Origin: a virus
Strand: one strand, 5' to 3'
IMG/VR virus record: IMGVR_UViG_3300035662_000120
Location: 1 to 29,726 of that record
DNA length: 29,726 bases
This document shows, in pieces, positions 5,829 through 12,706 of the stretch; the first letter of the stretch is position 1; each line of letters starts with the position of its first letter. The translations under genes and the position numbers were made by a program. The notes under the pieces were generated by a model. The model saw nothing but the letters and a program-made list of their open reading frames with translations. It ran no database searches and was not told where the DNA came from.

Positions 5829-6150
5829 AGCGACAGAAAAAGAGGGTGATGTGTTCATACGCGACATAATCGCGGAAGTAGCTGATGAATTTCAGCTATT
5901 CCCGTCAGATATTGTAAGCCACAAAAGGCGAAGCAAGATCGTCAGCGCGCGGCATAAGGCTATGTATCGCGCACGACAAGAAACAGACGCGAGCTACCTA
6001 AAACTAGCGCGCATATTCAAACGCGATCATACAACCGTTATCCACGGTGTTAGATGCTGGAAGGCAAAGTTAGATGGCACACAATACAAAAGAACAAAGC
6101 GCCCTAGCGGTGCTGATAACAGTAATAATCGAAGTTCTACTGGGGCTTAA
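5806..6150 (+). CDS. Stand-alone DnaA domain-IV-like DNA-binding protein
   Basis: Residues 18-85 match the C-terminal DNA-binding domain of the initiator DnaA: DIIAEVADEFQLFPSDIVSH (first helices), SARHKAMYRARQ (the basic loop and helix that contact the box) and FKRDHTTVIHGV (residues 71-82, the DnaA signature helix-turn-helix, compare D-H-T-T-V). No AAA+ ATPase domain is present, so it can bind but not remodel DNA. It may act as an origin-binding or host-DnaA-competing protein, or as a regulator at the repeat region upstream of the operon. The start is uncertain: ATG 5806 (114 aa, weak Shine-Dalgarno) or GTG 5851 with AGAGGG upstream. The Lys/Arg/Ser/Asn tail looks disordered. Confidence 0.85.
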   Translation: MRYAWWDRATEKEGDVFIRDIIAEVADEFQLFPSDIVSHKRRSKIVSARHKAMYRARQETDASYLKLARIFKRDHTTVIHGVRCWKAKLDGTQYKRTKRPSGADNSNNRSSTGA

Positions 6151-6247
6151 ATGATGTTTACATACCAGCTAATCGACCCCGCCCTGCTATACGATGGGCT
6201 AGGTATCTGCTATTAATTGGGGACGTGTTGACCTCCCCTAGACTTGG

Positions 6248-6277
6248 CCCTGCGCTTAACGGCGCGGGGTTATTTTT
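6248..6277 (+). terminator. Rho-independent terminator of the early operon
   Basis: CCCTGCGC (6248-6255) pairs with GCGCGGGG (6262-6269) in an 8-bp stem with one T-G pair and a 6-base loop, followed by TTATTTTTA. It lies about 100 bases after the last early gene. It also covers the end of the minus-strand gene at 6256. Confidence 0.75.
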
Positions 6278-6552
6278 ACGAACTCATTGGCTGGCAAGAT
6301 GTCCTGACCAAAAGGTTTTCGCGGCTCCTGCATTTGATAGAAGTTATAATCGAGCAAATATGGTAAGATGCGCGGCATCAGCCATTCACGCATAGCATTT
6401 GTTGATGCGGCCACTGGCGCGGGCTGATAAGGGGCCGTGCGGCCATAGGTAGCTGCATCATGGGGGAGAGTAGCTTGGAACGCCCGAATCCTATCCCAAA
6501 AGTCTTTATTGGCGCGCTGATCGCCACCTAGATACCCAGAGATCTCATCCAT
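6256..6552 (-). CDS. Hypothetical protein, 98 aa
   Basis: The product has a helical charged N-terminus (MDEISGYLGGDQRANKDFWD), a Pro/Ala linker, and a plausible folded C-terminal segment (AMREWLMPRILPYLLDYNFY). I do not recognise it. The ATG at 6552 lies in a CATG palindrome shared with the divergent gene at 6551, and an upstream GTG at 6561 would give 101 residues. Neither start has a clear Shine-Dalgarno. The stop falls inside the early-operon terminator. Composition looks protein-like, but it is possible that only one of the two divergent frames is real. Confidence 0.5.
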   Translation of the reverse strand: MDEISGYLGGDQRANKDFWDRIRAFQATLPHDAATYGRTAPYQPAPVAASTNAMREWLMPRILPYLLDYNFYQMQEPRKPFGQDILPANEFVKITPRR

Positions 6553-6772
6553 GACAGACACCGAATTCGAGCGGCGCTTGAAAGCGCTGCAACAGGAAGT
6601 AAGCAGCGCCTATCTTAAAGGATACGAGGAAGCTAGGCAACGCTCACAATGGACGATCAGCGCCGCCGTTGACGAAAGCAACCGCCTTCGCTTGGCGCTC
6701 GAAGAGGCGCTGGTTGGTGCGGACGAAACAACAAAAATAAAAATTCTTGAAACATTGCGAAGAAAATCATAG
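6551..6772 (+). CDS. Small coiled-coil protein, 73 aa
   Basis: A charged helical protein: TEFERRLKALQQEVSSAYLK, then a GYEEARQRSQW turn and a second helix (NRLRLALEEALVG) with KIKILETLRRKS at the end. It resembles small coiled-coil phage proteins but no family is identified. It lies after the early terminator, so it needs its own promoter or read-through. Its start overlaps the divergent start of the 98-aa gene by two bases, and only a weak GAG precedes it. It converges on the primase gene, with about 100 non-coding bases between them. Confidence 0.55.
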   Translation: MTDTEFERRLKALQQEVSSAYLKGYEEARQRSQWTISAAVDESNRLRLALEEALVGADETTKIKILETLRRKS

Positions 6773-6870
6773 CCAAACCCTCCAAAGGGTCAGACCATGA
6801 TCCCACCGTTTCTCATAAATGTCAACGGCATAGCCCCTCTTTGCAGGTGTGATAGACGATTTTAGTTAGC

Positions 6871-9261
6871 TCACACCCACTTAGGCTTAGACTTAGGCAT
6901 AGGGACAACATTATTGTCTTTAGGCTTCTCATCGTCTTTAGGCTTCTCATCGTATTTAACCTTATTCTCTAACATTTCCCTGAGTTTAGATTTTTTATAA
7001 TCGGCTAACATGTGCGGCGCGCAGAATATGTGCTTCTTGGTCTGATATTCCGGCGTTCCTACAGAGCCGCAATCAATCCAGCCTGCTTCCTTGAGCGCCT
7101 GAAACAGCGCCGCTGGCGGTATCTTCATTTTAGTAGCTGGCGCTTTAGTTGATACAGCTAGATCTTGACAAATCTTATGGAATGGACTGCCAATAACTTC
7201 ACGATCAAATGGCGGCTCTTTGTTTCTTATCGCGTCTAAGATGTAACTTTCAGCCAGCGACATGCCGCTCTCGATCAGCGAGGCTTTATAATCGGTCAGC
7301 GGCGGCATCATGCCAGGATTAAACTTAGCCACGTCGCGGTCGTGTAACCACTGAGCGATAGCGTTGAAGCCCTCGCGCTGATACCATGCCGCCATAGCCG
7401 CGCCATCGCGTGGGTGCATACGCGGTGCAGTAGACCACACGCAGAACCAGCGACGGTCGGTTGACTCAAGCGTGATCGGCAGACGATGATTTGTAAACGC
7501 TAGAACGAATAAACGGTTGAGCATGTAATAGGGATGCAAGCCCTTACGGTTGATCGAGATCAGATCCGGCGGCGCAGCGATAAGCGGCTTAAGTTGGTTA
7601 GCCAGCGCGCGGCGTTCGACGGCCTCGCCTTCCTTTAACTCGTTGAGGACAACGATCTCGCTTTCTAAAAGATAGCCCCACTGATTGTTAATTAGCTCGT
7701 TCTTTATCAAGCCATAGTTACGATGAAACGGCCCGCATATACTCCAGATAAACGGTGCCCACATAAGATCCTTACCAGCGCCTTCATCGCCGCCGTGTAA
7801 GACCGCATGGTTTATTTTAATCTTAGGCTTTTGCAGCTTGAACGCCATCATATCAAAAATATGTTCACGCTCGCCAGTCTCAGGGACAAGCAGCTCACAA
7901 TGCTTGTGCCAGCGGTCTATACTCGCGGTTGACGGAACGATAGCTGGGCGCGCTTCAAGCCATTTATTGCCATAGACAAGACCATCGCGCGTAATCGTCG
8001 CATTCTCACCCGATGCGTAAGTGATCTCATCGACAATCTCTGCTCCTTTGGCTTGTCTGTTTTCATCATAAAAAGTCGCTGCCTCAACTTTGCGCCCTGT
8101 GTGAACTGATATGCACTTAGTCCCACGGTAGATGGCGTTAAACGAAGGACGCGACACCTCACGCCGCGTCACCTTATTAAAATAACCATCATCAGTTACA
8201 ACATAAGCCCACTCATCAAACCAAGTCGCGCGGTCTTCTATAGCCTCAGTGCGTCGTTCTGCATCTTCTTGACGAACCTTAGCGTCGTCGGGAAATATAT
8301 CGTTAGGTTCGTTATTGGCGCGCAGCTTTTGACCAAGCTCTGATATAAGCTCACTACGTAGCCCTTGCTTCTCAGATGGGCCACCATTATCAGCGACCCA
8401 TTTTAAAAAATAATTGCTGTCGATCTTATCTCTGCAATGACCGTGAAAACAAAAATAAGATCTCGTCGCAGCGTGATAGCGTCCTTCAATGCCTTCGCTG
8501 TGTTCTTCATGGTTAGGACAGATAACGCTGCGCCAGCCTTCATTGTTGATACTCGTTAAGATTAAATTATTATCGTTCAACCATGCGGTGATGTTATCAT
8601 TACCTGTATCTTTAATCTTTATAGGACGACCGCTCGTTGTATTGGCTTCACCTGGCGTTACATTAAGCGCGGTGCAGATCTGTTCAAGCGTAAACAAACG
8701 ATCTGGATTAAACTCAAGTAATTTAGCTGCAAAATTGTTGCGGCCACGCTTTAAATTAACACTGCCTGGCATACGGAAATTACGAACTGGATTATTTGCG
8801 CCTTTGTCAGTGTAAAGCGCATCAGCTATGGCGTTAATCGCTGCGCTGAACTCATTCGTTGTCGGTTGGTTATCTGGATCAAAAGCATAGCCCCACTGAA
8901 TAGATCCTTCAGATGTTTCCATCTTCCAAGTAGGTTCAAGCGGCGGTATGATTAACTGACCATAATCTTTCAATGATCCAATGTCGTCTAACATCATAAC
9001 AAGAACGTAGTCGCAGTTAGCGGCTGATGCGCTTACTTTACCGTCAACGAAACGCTCTTTTATATAACAGCCTGTGTTACCATACCAAGAGTCGCCTTCT
9101 TTAATGCGCGCTTGTTCAGGTAAAAACGCAGGATAAGTAGACTCCGGCGTTCCGTCGGGGAAGTAATGCACTTCACCGTCACGTTTCTTTAATATCTGTT
9201 TAGTAAAAAGCGCTGTCTCACCATCGAATGAAAGGCTTTTAAGAAAGTCAACAAAAGTCAT
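6871..9261 (-). CDS. Primase-helicase (AEP/RepB-like primase, zinc motif, DUF5906 SF3-type helicase)
   Basis: A 796-residue replication protein. The N-terminal third resembles a primase of the archaeo-eukaryotic/RepB type: VLVMMLDDIG (residues about 87-96), SIQWGYAF (about 120-127) and VRNFRMPGSVNLK (about 159-171). A zinc-binding segment follows (CPNH at 248-251, FCFHGHC at 270-276). The C-terminal half is a DUF5906/SF3-like helicase with Walker A GGDEGAGKD (490-498), Walker B EIVVLNE (about 535-541) and a sensor-like FTNH. It should unwind DNA and prime synthesis for the polymerase encoded just upstream. The start is at 9261 because it overlaps the polymerase stop (ATGA); a longer upstream frame exists. 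The tail carries a repeated Lys/Asp/Pro segment. Confidence 0.9.
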   Translation of the reverse strand: MTFVDFLKSLSFDGETALFTKQILKKRDGEVHYFPDGTPESTYPAFLPEQARIKEGDSWYGNTGCYIKERFVDGKVSASAANCDYVLVMMLDDIGSLKDYGQLIIPPLEPTWKMETSEGSIQWGYAFDPDNQPTTNEFSAAINAIADALYTDKGANNPVRNFRMPGSVNLKRGRNNFAAKLLEFNPDRLFTLEQICTALNVTPGEANTTSGRPIKIKDTGNDNITAWLNDNNLILTSINNEGWRSVICPNHEEHSEGIEGRYHAATRSYFCFHGHCRDKIDSNYFLKWVADNGGPSEKQGLRSELISELGQKLRANNEPNDIFPDDAKVRQEDAERRTEAIEDRATWFDEWAYVVTDDGYFNKVTRREVSRPSFNAIYRGTKCISVHTGRKVEAATFYDENRQAKGAEIVDEITYASGENATITRDGLVYGNKWLEARPAIVPSTASIDRWHKHCELLVPETGEREHIFDMMAFKLQKPKIKINHAVLHGGDEGAGKDLMWAPFIWSICGPFHRNYGLIKNELINNQWGYLLESEIVVLNELKEGEAVERRALANQLKPLIAAPPDLISINRKGLHPYYMLNRLFVLAFTNHRLPITLESTDRRWFCVWSTAPRMHPRDGAAMAAWYQREGFNAIAQWLHDRDVAKFNPGMMPPLTDYKASLIESGMSLAESYILDAIRNKEPPFDREVIGSPFHKICQDLAVSTKAPATKMKIPPAALFQALKEAGWIDCGSVGTPEYQTKKHIFCAPHMLADYKKSKLREMLENKVKYDEKPKDDEKPKDNNVVPMPKSKPKWV
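6916..6951 (-). repeat. 18-bp perfect tandem repeat in the primase-helicase tail
   Basis: Two exact copies of GTCTTTAGGCTTCTCATC (6916-6933 and 6934-6951) encode a duplicated Asp-Glu-Lys-Pro-Lys-Asp segment on the minus strand. This looks like slippage expansion in a disordered tail. Confidence 0.9.
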
Positions 9262-11180
9262 TTGCCATACCGCCCCATAACGGAAACTTCTATATTTAAT
9301 GGTAAACCTTCCGCCCATGACGGCGGCGTTTTCATTATTCGTTCTAATGCTTTTTGTGCTTTGTCTGGATTATCTGTTTCAATAACAATTTCATCGTGAA
9401 CGTGTAGAACAGTATCAAAACCTTCATCATCAAGGCAGCGTAAAGCATGGCGTAAAATATCTGCGGCGGTAGCTTGTGTAATATTTTCACAAGCTAATCC
9501 TTTCCATAGTCTTGCACGCGGCCATTGTTTAGCGTCGGCGCTAGGCTTAAATGACGCTTTAGCGTATGTTACCTCTTCTTTGGCGCTATTAAAATCGGCA
9601 TACGGATAGCACAGCCTGCGACCCGAAGGGAGAATATACCAAAGGTGTCTATTCTGCCGCAAGTATTTTACGCGGCCTGCTTCAAACTCCGTGTCGTCAT
9701 TTCGCATAGCGCTTGTGTAGGCTTCTTGTAACGCAGACCAAAAGTCAGCGGCCCAATCATTAGCCTTTCGCCAACCGATGACCATCTGGTTTGCTTCAGT
9801 TTCAGGCAAATCAACGCCGTAGATGCGCCCCATCGCAGCGAACGCGCCAATACCGCCAGCAAATCCACACGCAAGCTCTTGAACTTTACCGATCTGTCGC
9901 TGATCTTTTGTTACTTGATCTTCTGTTATATTAAATGTTTTAGCCGCGTTTACTTTATAAACATCAGCGCCCGTCTCAAACAAAGTTAGTTTGGCTTGAC
10001 CGTTATTGGACAACCACGGAGTTATACGGGCTTCAATGGACGCCCAGTCTGCTACTACAAACTTTTTGTTAGTGGCTGGTATTAACGCGGGGCGTAACAT
10101 ACCCTTGAGCACATCTGTGACGCGCTTACCATGTATAGGCACTATCGGTTTACGACGCACCATATCTTGACGAACTGAGTCTGGTTTGTCTGCACACTTA
10201 CGTGCGAAGTTATGCACTTGCGCGCCGTATGATGACGCTCTGCCCGTGGCGCTGCCACCTGCGAATACAAACGCGCCGCGCACACGGTCGTCATCTCCGG
10301 CGAGTTGTTCAAGCCGTTTGAACTTAGCGACCGAGGACGCCCACATATCATCGGCGCATTGTATGACCTCAAGGACATCGGGCGGCACTTGGTCAGGGTC
10401 GCCCATTGACAACAGCGCGGCCCGCACGCTCTTGTCGATAGACGGCTTGTCGTTCTTGACCGCCAGCGCACGCGCATCTGGCCCTAGCCGCGCTAACACC
10501 CACTCGCGCATCTTAGGACTGCGGACAGATGTGATCGCGCCTTTGGTTATATCAACCACGCGTTTTTGAATATCAACAATCTCTGCATCAGAATAAAGCA
10601 GCGCGGCTTTGCACAGCTTGACATCTACGCGCACGCCTCTGTCGTTGATGCGTTCGTTGACGTGATAATCGGTTAGCTGTTCTTCACTCAACGGTTCGAT
10701 GCGTTGGCTGAAGTCTCGCATAGCGCGAACGTCCTGCGCGCAGTATCTAATTAGACCTTTCATATCTTCGTCAGTGCCTTTAAACGGTGGTGTGCAGAGC
10801 TTCTTAACAAGCGCGCCGCCTTTGTGATCTTTACGCATTGACGCGCCCATGAAGCGCCCGACATCTTCTAACGATCCTGGCATACAGTTAGCGCGTGCCT
10901 GTGCAGAGGTGCAGTAAAAGCGATCTATTGGCATCGGCATACCAAGCACATGCTCTATGATTAGTCGCTCGAAGGCTGCGTTATGCGCGCAGATTTGATG
11001 GTCTGGAGCGTTAGCGAATATCTTACGCATCTCCGACACGTTCGTCGTGACGTTGACGCTCTCATCATTAAAAGCAAAGGCCATGCACAACACTTGCGTC
11101 GAAGGATGACGAGCGTAGTTATATACGCCCGCCACCTTCAGATCGCACTCGCTCCGCGTTTCAAAGTCTAACCAGATCAT
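9258..11180 (-). CDS. DNA polymerase, family A (Pol I type) with 3'-5' exonuclease
   Basis: The 640-residue replicative polymerase. The exonuclease domain has Exo I D5-x-E7 (LDFETRS), Exo II HNAAFE (66-71, Glu where Asp is usual) and Exo III YCAQD (146-150). The polymerase domain has SATGRASS (310-317), motif A VVADWASIEAR (D378), motif B KDQRQIGKVQELACGF (425-440) and motif C VLHVHDEIVIE (H595, D596). There is no 5'-3' exonuclease domain, as is usual for phage enzymes of this size. It starts in an ATGA overlap with the upstream small gene and ends in an ATGA overlap with the primase-helicase, so the three are translated together. Confidence 0.97.
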   Translation of the reverse strand: MIWLDFETRSECDLKVAGVYNYARHPSTQVLCMAFAFNDESVNVTTNVSEMRKIFANAPDHQICAHNAAFERLIIEHVLGMPMPIDRFYCTSAQARANCMPGSLEDVGRFMGASMRKDHKGGALVKKLCTPPFKGTDEDMKGLIRYCAQDVRAMRDFSQRIEPLSEEQLTDYHVNERINDRGVRVDVKLCKAALLYSDAEIVDIQKRVVDITKGAITSVRSPKMREWVLARLGPDARALAVKNDKPSIDKSVRAALLSMGDPDQVPPDVLEVIQCADDMWASSVAKFKRLEQLAGDDDRVRGAFVFAGGSATGRASSYGAQVHNFARKCADKPDSVRQDMVRRKPIVPIHGKRVTDVLKGMLRPALIPATNKKFVVADWASIEARITPWLSNNGQAKLTLFETGADVYKVNAAKTFNITEDQVTKDQRQIGKVQELACGFAGGIGAFAAMGRIYGVDLPETEANQMVIGWRKANDWAADFWSALQEAYTSAMRNDDTEFEAGRVKYLRQNRHLWYILPSGRRLCYPYADFNSAKEEVTYAKASFKPSADAKQWPRARLWKGLACENITQATAADILRHALRCLDDEGFDTVLHVHDEIVIETDNPDKAQKALERIMKTPPSWAEGLPLNIEVSVMGRYGK

Positions 11181-11410
11181 TTTGGCGCATCATATCTTGT
11201 GCCGATAGTCTGGCCGTAACGGTTGCTGTAATACATGCCATACTCATCGCCTACGCCCGCCGCGACCATGCGCCCATTGCGGTCATAGATGAAAGTTTGC
11301 TCGCCGTAGTTCATCTCAGTGAACCTCTCCACCTCCTGTGCGTTCAAAGGCTGTGCGATAAGCGTCAACGATGCGGTCAAGAACAAAAAGTATCTCATCT
11401 GGTTTCTCAT
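11177..11410 (-). CDS. Small exported protein with signal peptide, 77 aa
   Basis: The N-terminus is a good Sec signal peptide: positive start (MRNQMRY), hydrophobic core (FLFLTASLTLIA) and a small-residue cleavage area (PLNAQ). The mature part has repeated short strands (FIYDRNGRMVAAG and YYSNRYGQTIGTRYD), like small periplasmic YD/NGR-type proteins of proteobacteria. The start is uncertain: 11410 and 11398 both give the signal peptide but lack a clear Shine-Dalgarno. A start at 11314, just after the stop of the overlapping gene and with GGAGAGG upstream, would give only 45 residues without a signal. The stop overlaps the polymerase start (ATGA). An exported protein inside a replication operon is unusual. 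Confidence 0.55.
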   Translation of the reverse strand: MRNQMRYFLFLTASLTLIAQPLNAQEVERFTEMNYGEQTFIYDRNGRMVAAGVGDEYGMYYSNRYGQTIGTRYDAPK

Positions 11411-11486
11411 GTTTGTCAGAGTATTCTTTAATGGTGAATAGTAGATCGCCCATCAGTTGCTTTAGTCGTGTTTCTTCGTCACTCAT
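11316..11486 (-). CDS. Small acidic helical protein, 56 aa
   Basis: The frame starts 8 bases inside the previous gene, with GAGAGTGGGG just upstream of the ATG, and encodes a coherent helical product (DEETRLKQLMGDLLFTIKEY, then EILFVLDRIVDAYRTAFE). It overlaps the signal-peptide gene by 95 bases in another frame. The tight coupling and good composition make it likely real. Function unknown. Confidence 0.6.
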   Translation of the reverse strand: MSDEETRLKQLMGDLLFTIKEYSDKHEKPDEILFVLDRIVDAYRTAFERTGGGEVH

Positions 11487-11868
11487 CCCCACTCTCCCGA
11501 ATAGCGGCGCGGACGTCGCCGCACACTGTTTGTAATCCTTGCCAAATTTCGTCTAATCTTTCTCGCAACATCTTATTCTCAGCGCGGAGACTTGCGTTTT
11601 CAGTTAGCAGCCGAGCGTTCATCTCAGCCTGCGCGTAAAACTTCGCAATCTCGCGCTTTACATCCCGCAATTCTGCGCTGTCACCCATAACCGCTGTCTT
11701 TACGTCGCGGCGCAGCGTTTCATTCTCATCGTAGAGTTGTTCAATTTGATGCGCTGCGTCATAATAAAGGTTTGGCTTTTCTTTTATAATCTCAGCATTT
11801 ACCGCGCGATTTAACAGACGTTTAATAATATCTCTTACCCGTTCACGGTCGTTATCTTCGCTTCCCAT
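11479..11868 (-). CDS. Coiled-coil protein, 129 aa
   Basis: Largely alpha-helical: a basic N-terminal part (ERVRDIIKRLLNRAV), QIEQLYDENETLRRDVKTA, and a long coiled coil in the C-terminal half (EMNARLLTENASLRAENKML). Probably an oligomeric accessory protein of the replication operon. It begins 34 bases inside the end of the 201-aa gene and overlaps the next gene by 8 bases. No family is recognised. Confidence 0.75.
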   Translation of the reverse strand: MGSEDNDRERVRDIIKRLLNRAVNAEIIKEKPNLYYDAAHQIEQLYDENETLRRDVKTAVMGDSAELRDVKREIAKFYAQAEMNARLLTENASLRAENKMLRERLDEIWQGLQTVCGDVRAAIRESGDE

Positions 11869-12440
11869 ACGACTGACTCCTCTATCTTCGTTGGATCTTT
11901 TGCGTCTTGCGTTAAGAACTGCGTTTTGATCGGGCCAACGCCAAGCGCCATCCAGTAACGCGCGCCTGTTGCGGGCTTGCCGTTCCAGTTCTGTAGATAG
12001 GTGAACTGAATCACGTCTTGGTAATACACGCCCATCACATTGATCTGTGATATGTGTTCTTCAAAATGCACAATCTGCACGCCCTTACTTGCGGCTGGGG
12101 GCCAACATTTAAAAAAGTCAAACTTTGGATAGTTGATATAATCAGACCCAACTTCCTGAAACTCGCCCCAGCCTATCGGGGGGTTAAGAACAACTTTCTT
12201 GTTACCCGGATAATCATCGCGCCACTCAGCGACGCCAAAACCTGTGCGGTATTGATAATACCACTTGTTCAGCCATGTGCCTGCGCTGTCGTAGTTGTTA
12301 TACAACATGCTGTCGCTGCCCTTGTCGTAACTAAACACAGACGTAAACGACGGCGTATCCGGCGCAGAGTAATCGAAGCGACGTAGTTCGCCTGACTTGA
12401 AGAACGGCCAATAAGCCGGAACGAAAAGTTTATCCGCCAC
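11835..12440 (-). CDS. Unrecognised 201-aa protein in the replication operon
   Basis: The product is rich in aromatic residues (many Tyr, Trp, Phe) and beta-prone, for example FVPAYWPFFKSGELRRFDYS, then WLNKWYYQYRTGFGVAEWRD and ARYWMALGVGPIKTQFL. I do not recognise a family or catalytic motif. There is no signal peptide or membrane segment. The start is GTG at 12440, with AAGG about 6 bases upstream, inside the last codons of the HTH gene (11-base overlap). Its place between a DNA-binding HTH protein and replication genes suggests an early role, but the composition is more like a structural or binding domain. A good candidate for structure prediction. Confidence 0.8.
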   Translation of the reverse strand: MADKLFVPAYWPFFKSGELRRFDYSAPDTPSFTSVFSYDKGSDSMLYNNYDSAGTWLNKWYYQYRTGFGVAEWRDDYPGNKKVVLNPPIGWGEFQEVGSDYINYPKFDFFKCWPPAASKGVQIVHFEEHISQINVMGVYYQDVIQFTYLQNWNGKPATGARYWMALGVGPIKTQFLTQDAKDPTKIEESVVWEAKITTVNG

Positions 12441-12609
12441 AGCGCACCTTATCCTTTGCTAGAGCTAGTCTTGTCCGCGCTGCGCTTGGCGATATGCTCA
12501 AGATCACCGCGATGTCTTTACATTTAAAGCCCTTACGAAACAGATCATACACCTGTTGTTCTTTGGGCGTTAGACGTGTTGCGTCGTTCCAAACTTTACG
12601 TTCGGCCAT
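12430..12609 (-). CDS. Small HTH DNA-binding protein (LuxR/sigma-region-4 type), 59 aa
   Basis: The pattern RLTPKEQQVYDLFRKGFKCK and then DIAVILSISPSAARTRLALA is a clear LuxR/sigma region-4 helix-turn-helix: L-T-x-x-E-x-x-V, then G-x-x-x-x-x-I-A, and a recognition helix at SPSAARTRL. It resembles the 67-aa HTH protein of the early operon (5625-5828). It probably regulates transcription of phage units. Two inverted repeats lie just upstream (12637-12702) and might be its own control sites. Its end overlaps the start of the next gene by 11 bases. Confidence 0.8.
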   Translation of the reverse strand: MAERKVWNDATRLTPKEQQVYDLFRKGFKCKDIAVILSISPSAARTRLALAKDKVRCGG

Positions 12610-12636
12610 CTTCTTATCTTTCTGTTTGGAAGTTAA

Positions 12637-12670
12637 CGGGGCGGCCCGATGTCACGCGAATACCGCCCCG
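12637..12670. promoter_or_regulatory. Perfect 8-bp GC-rich inverted repeat
   Basis: CGGGGCGG (12637-12644) pairs perfectly with CCGCCCCG (12663-12670) across an 18-base loop, upstream of the HTH gene. No T-run follows on the minus strand, so it is not a typical terminator. It could be an operator or an RNA stem in the leader of the HTH gene. Confidence 0.5.
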
Positions 12671-12675
12671 CAATC

Positions 12676-12702
12676 CATCTAGGAGACGATCATACCTAGA
12701 TG
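12676..12702. promoter_or_regulatory. Perfect 8-bp inverted repeat CATCTAGG/CCTAGATG
   Basis: CATCTAGG (12676-12683) and CCTAGATG (12695-12702) are separated by 11 bases and lie just after the preceding gene. This is the second dyad in a 97-bp gap. It could be an operator or an attenuating hairpin between the 210-aa gene and the HTH gene. Confidence 0.5.
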
Positions 12703-12706
12703 AATA

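Noticed and set aside
6038-6046. TTATCCACG, a DnaA-box-like 9-mer
   Set aside because: It lies in the codons for the conserved Thr-Val-Ile-His-Gly motif of the DnaA-like protein, so coding constraint explains it.
6151-6216. 21-residue frame MMFTYQLIDPALLYDGLGIC after the last early gene
   Set aside because: It has a passable ribosome site (TGGGG), but it is too short and shows no recognisable feature; it may be a chance frame before the terminator.
6228-6256. TTGACC as a -35 element of a rightward promoter
   Set aside because: No -10-like hexamer follows at 16-18 bases; the region is a GC-rich terminator.
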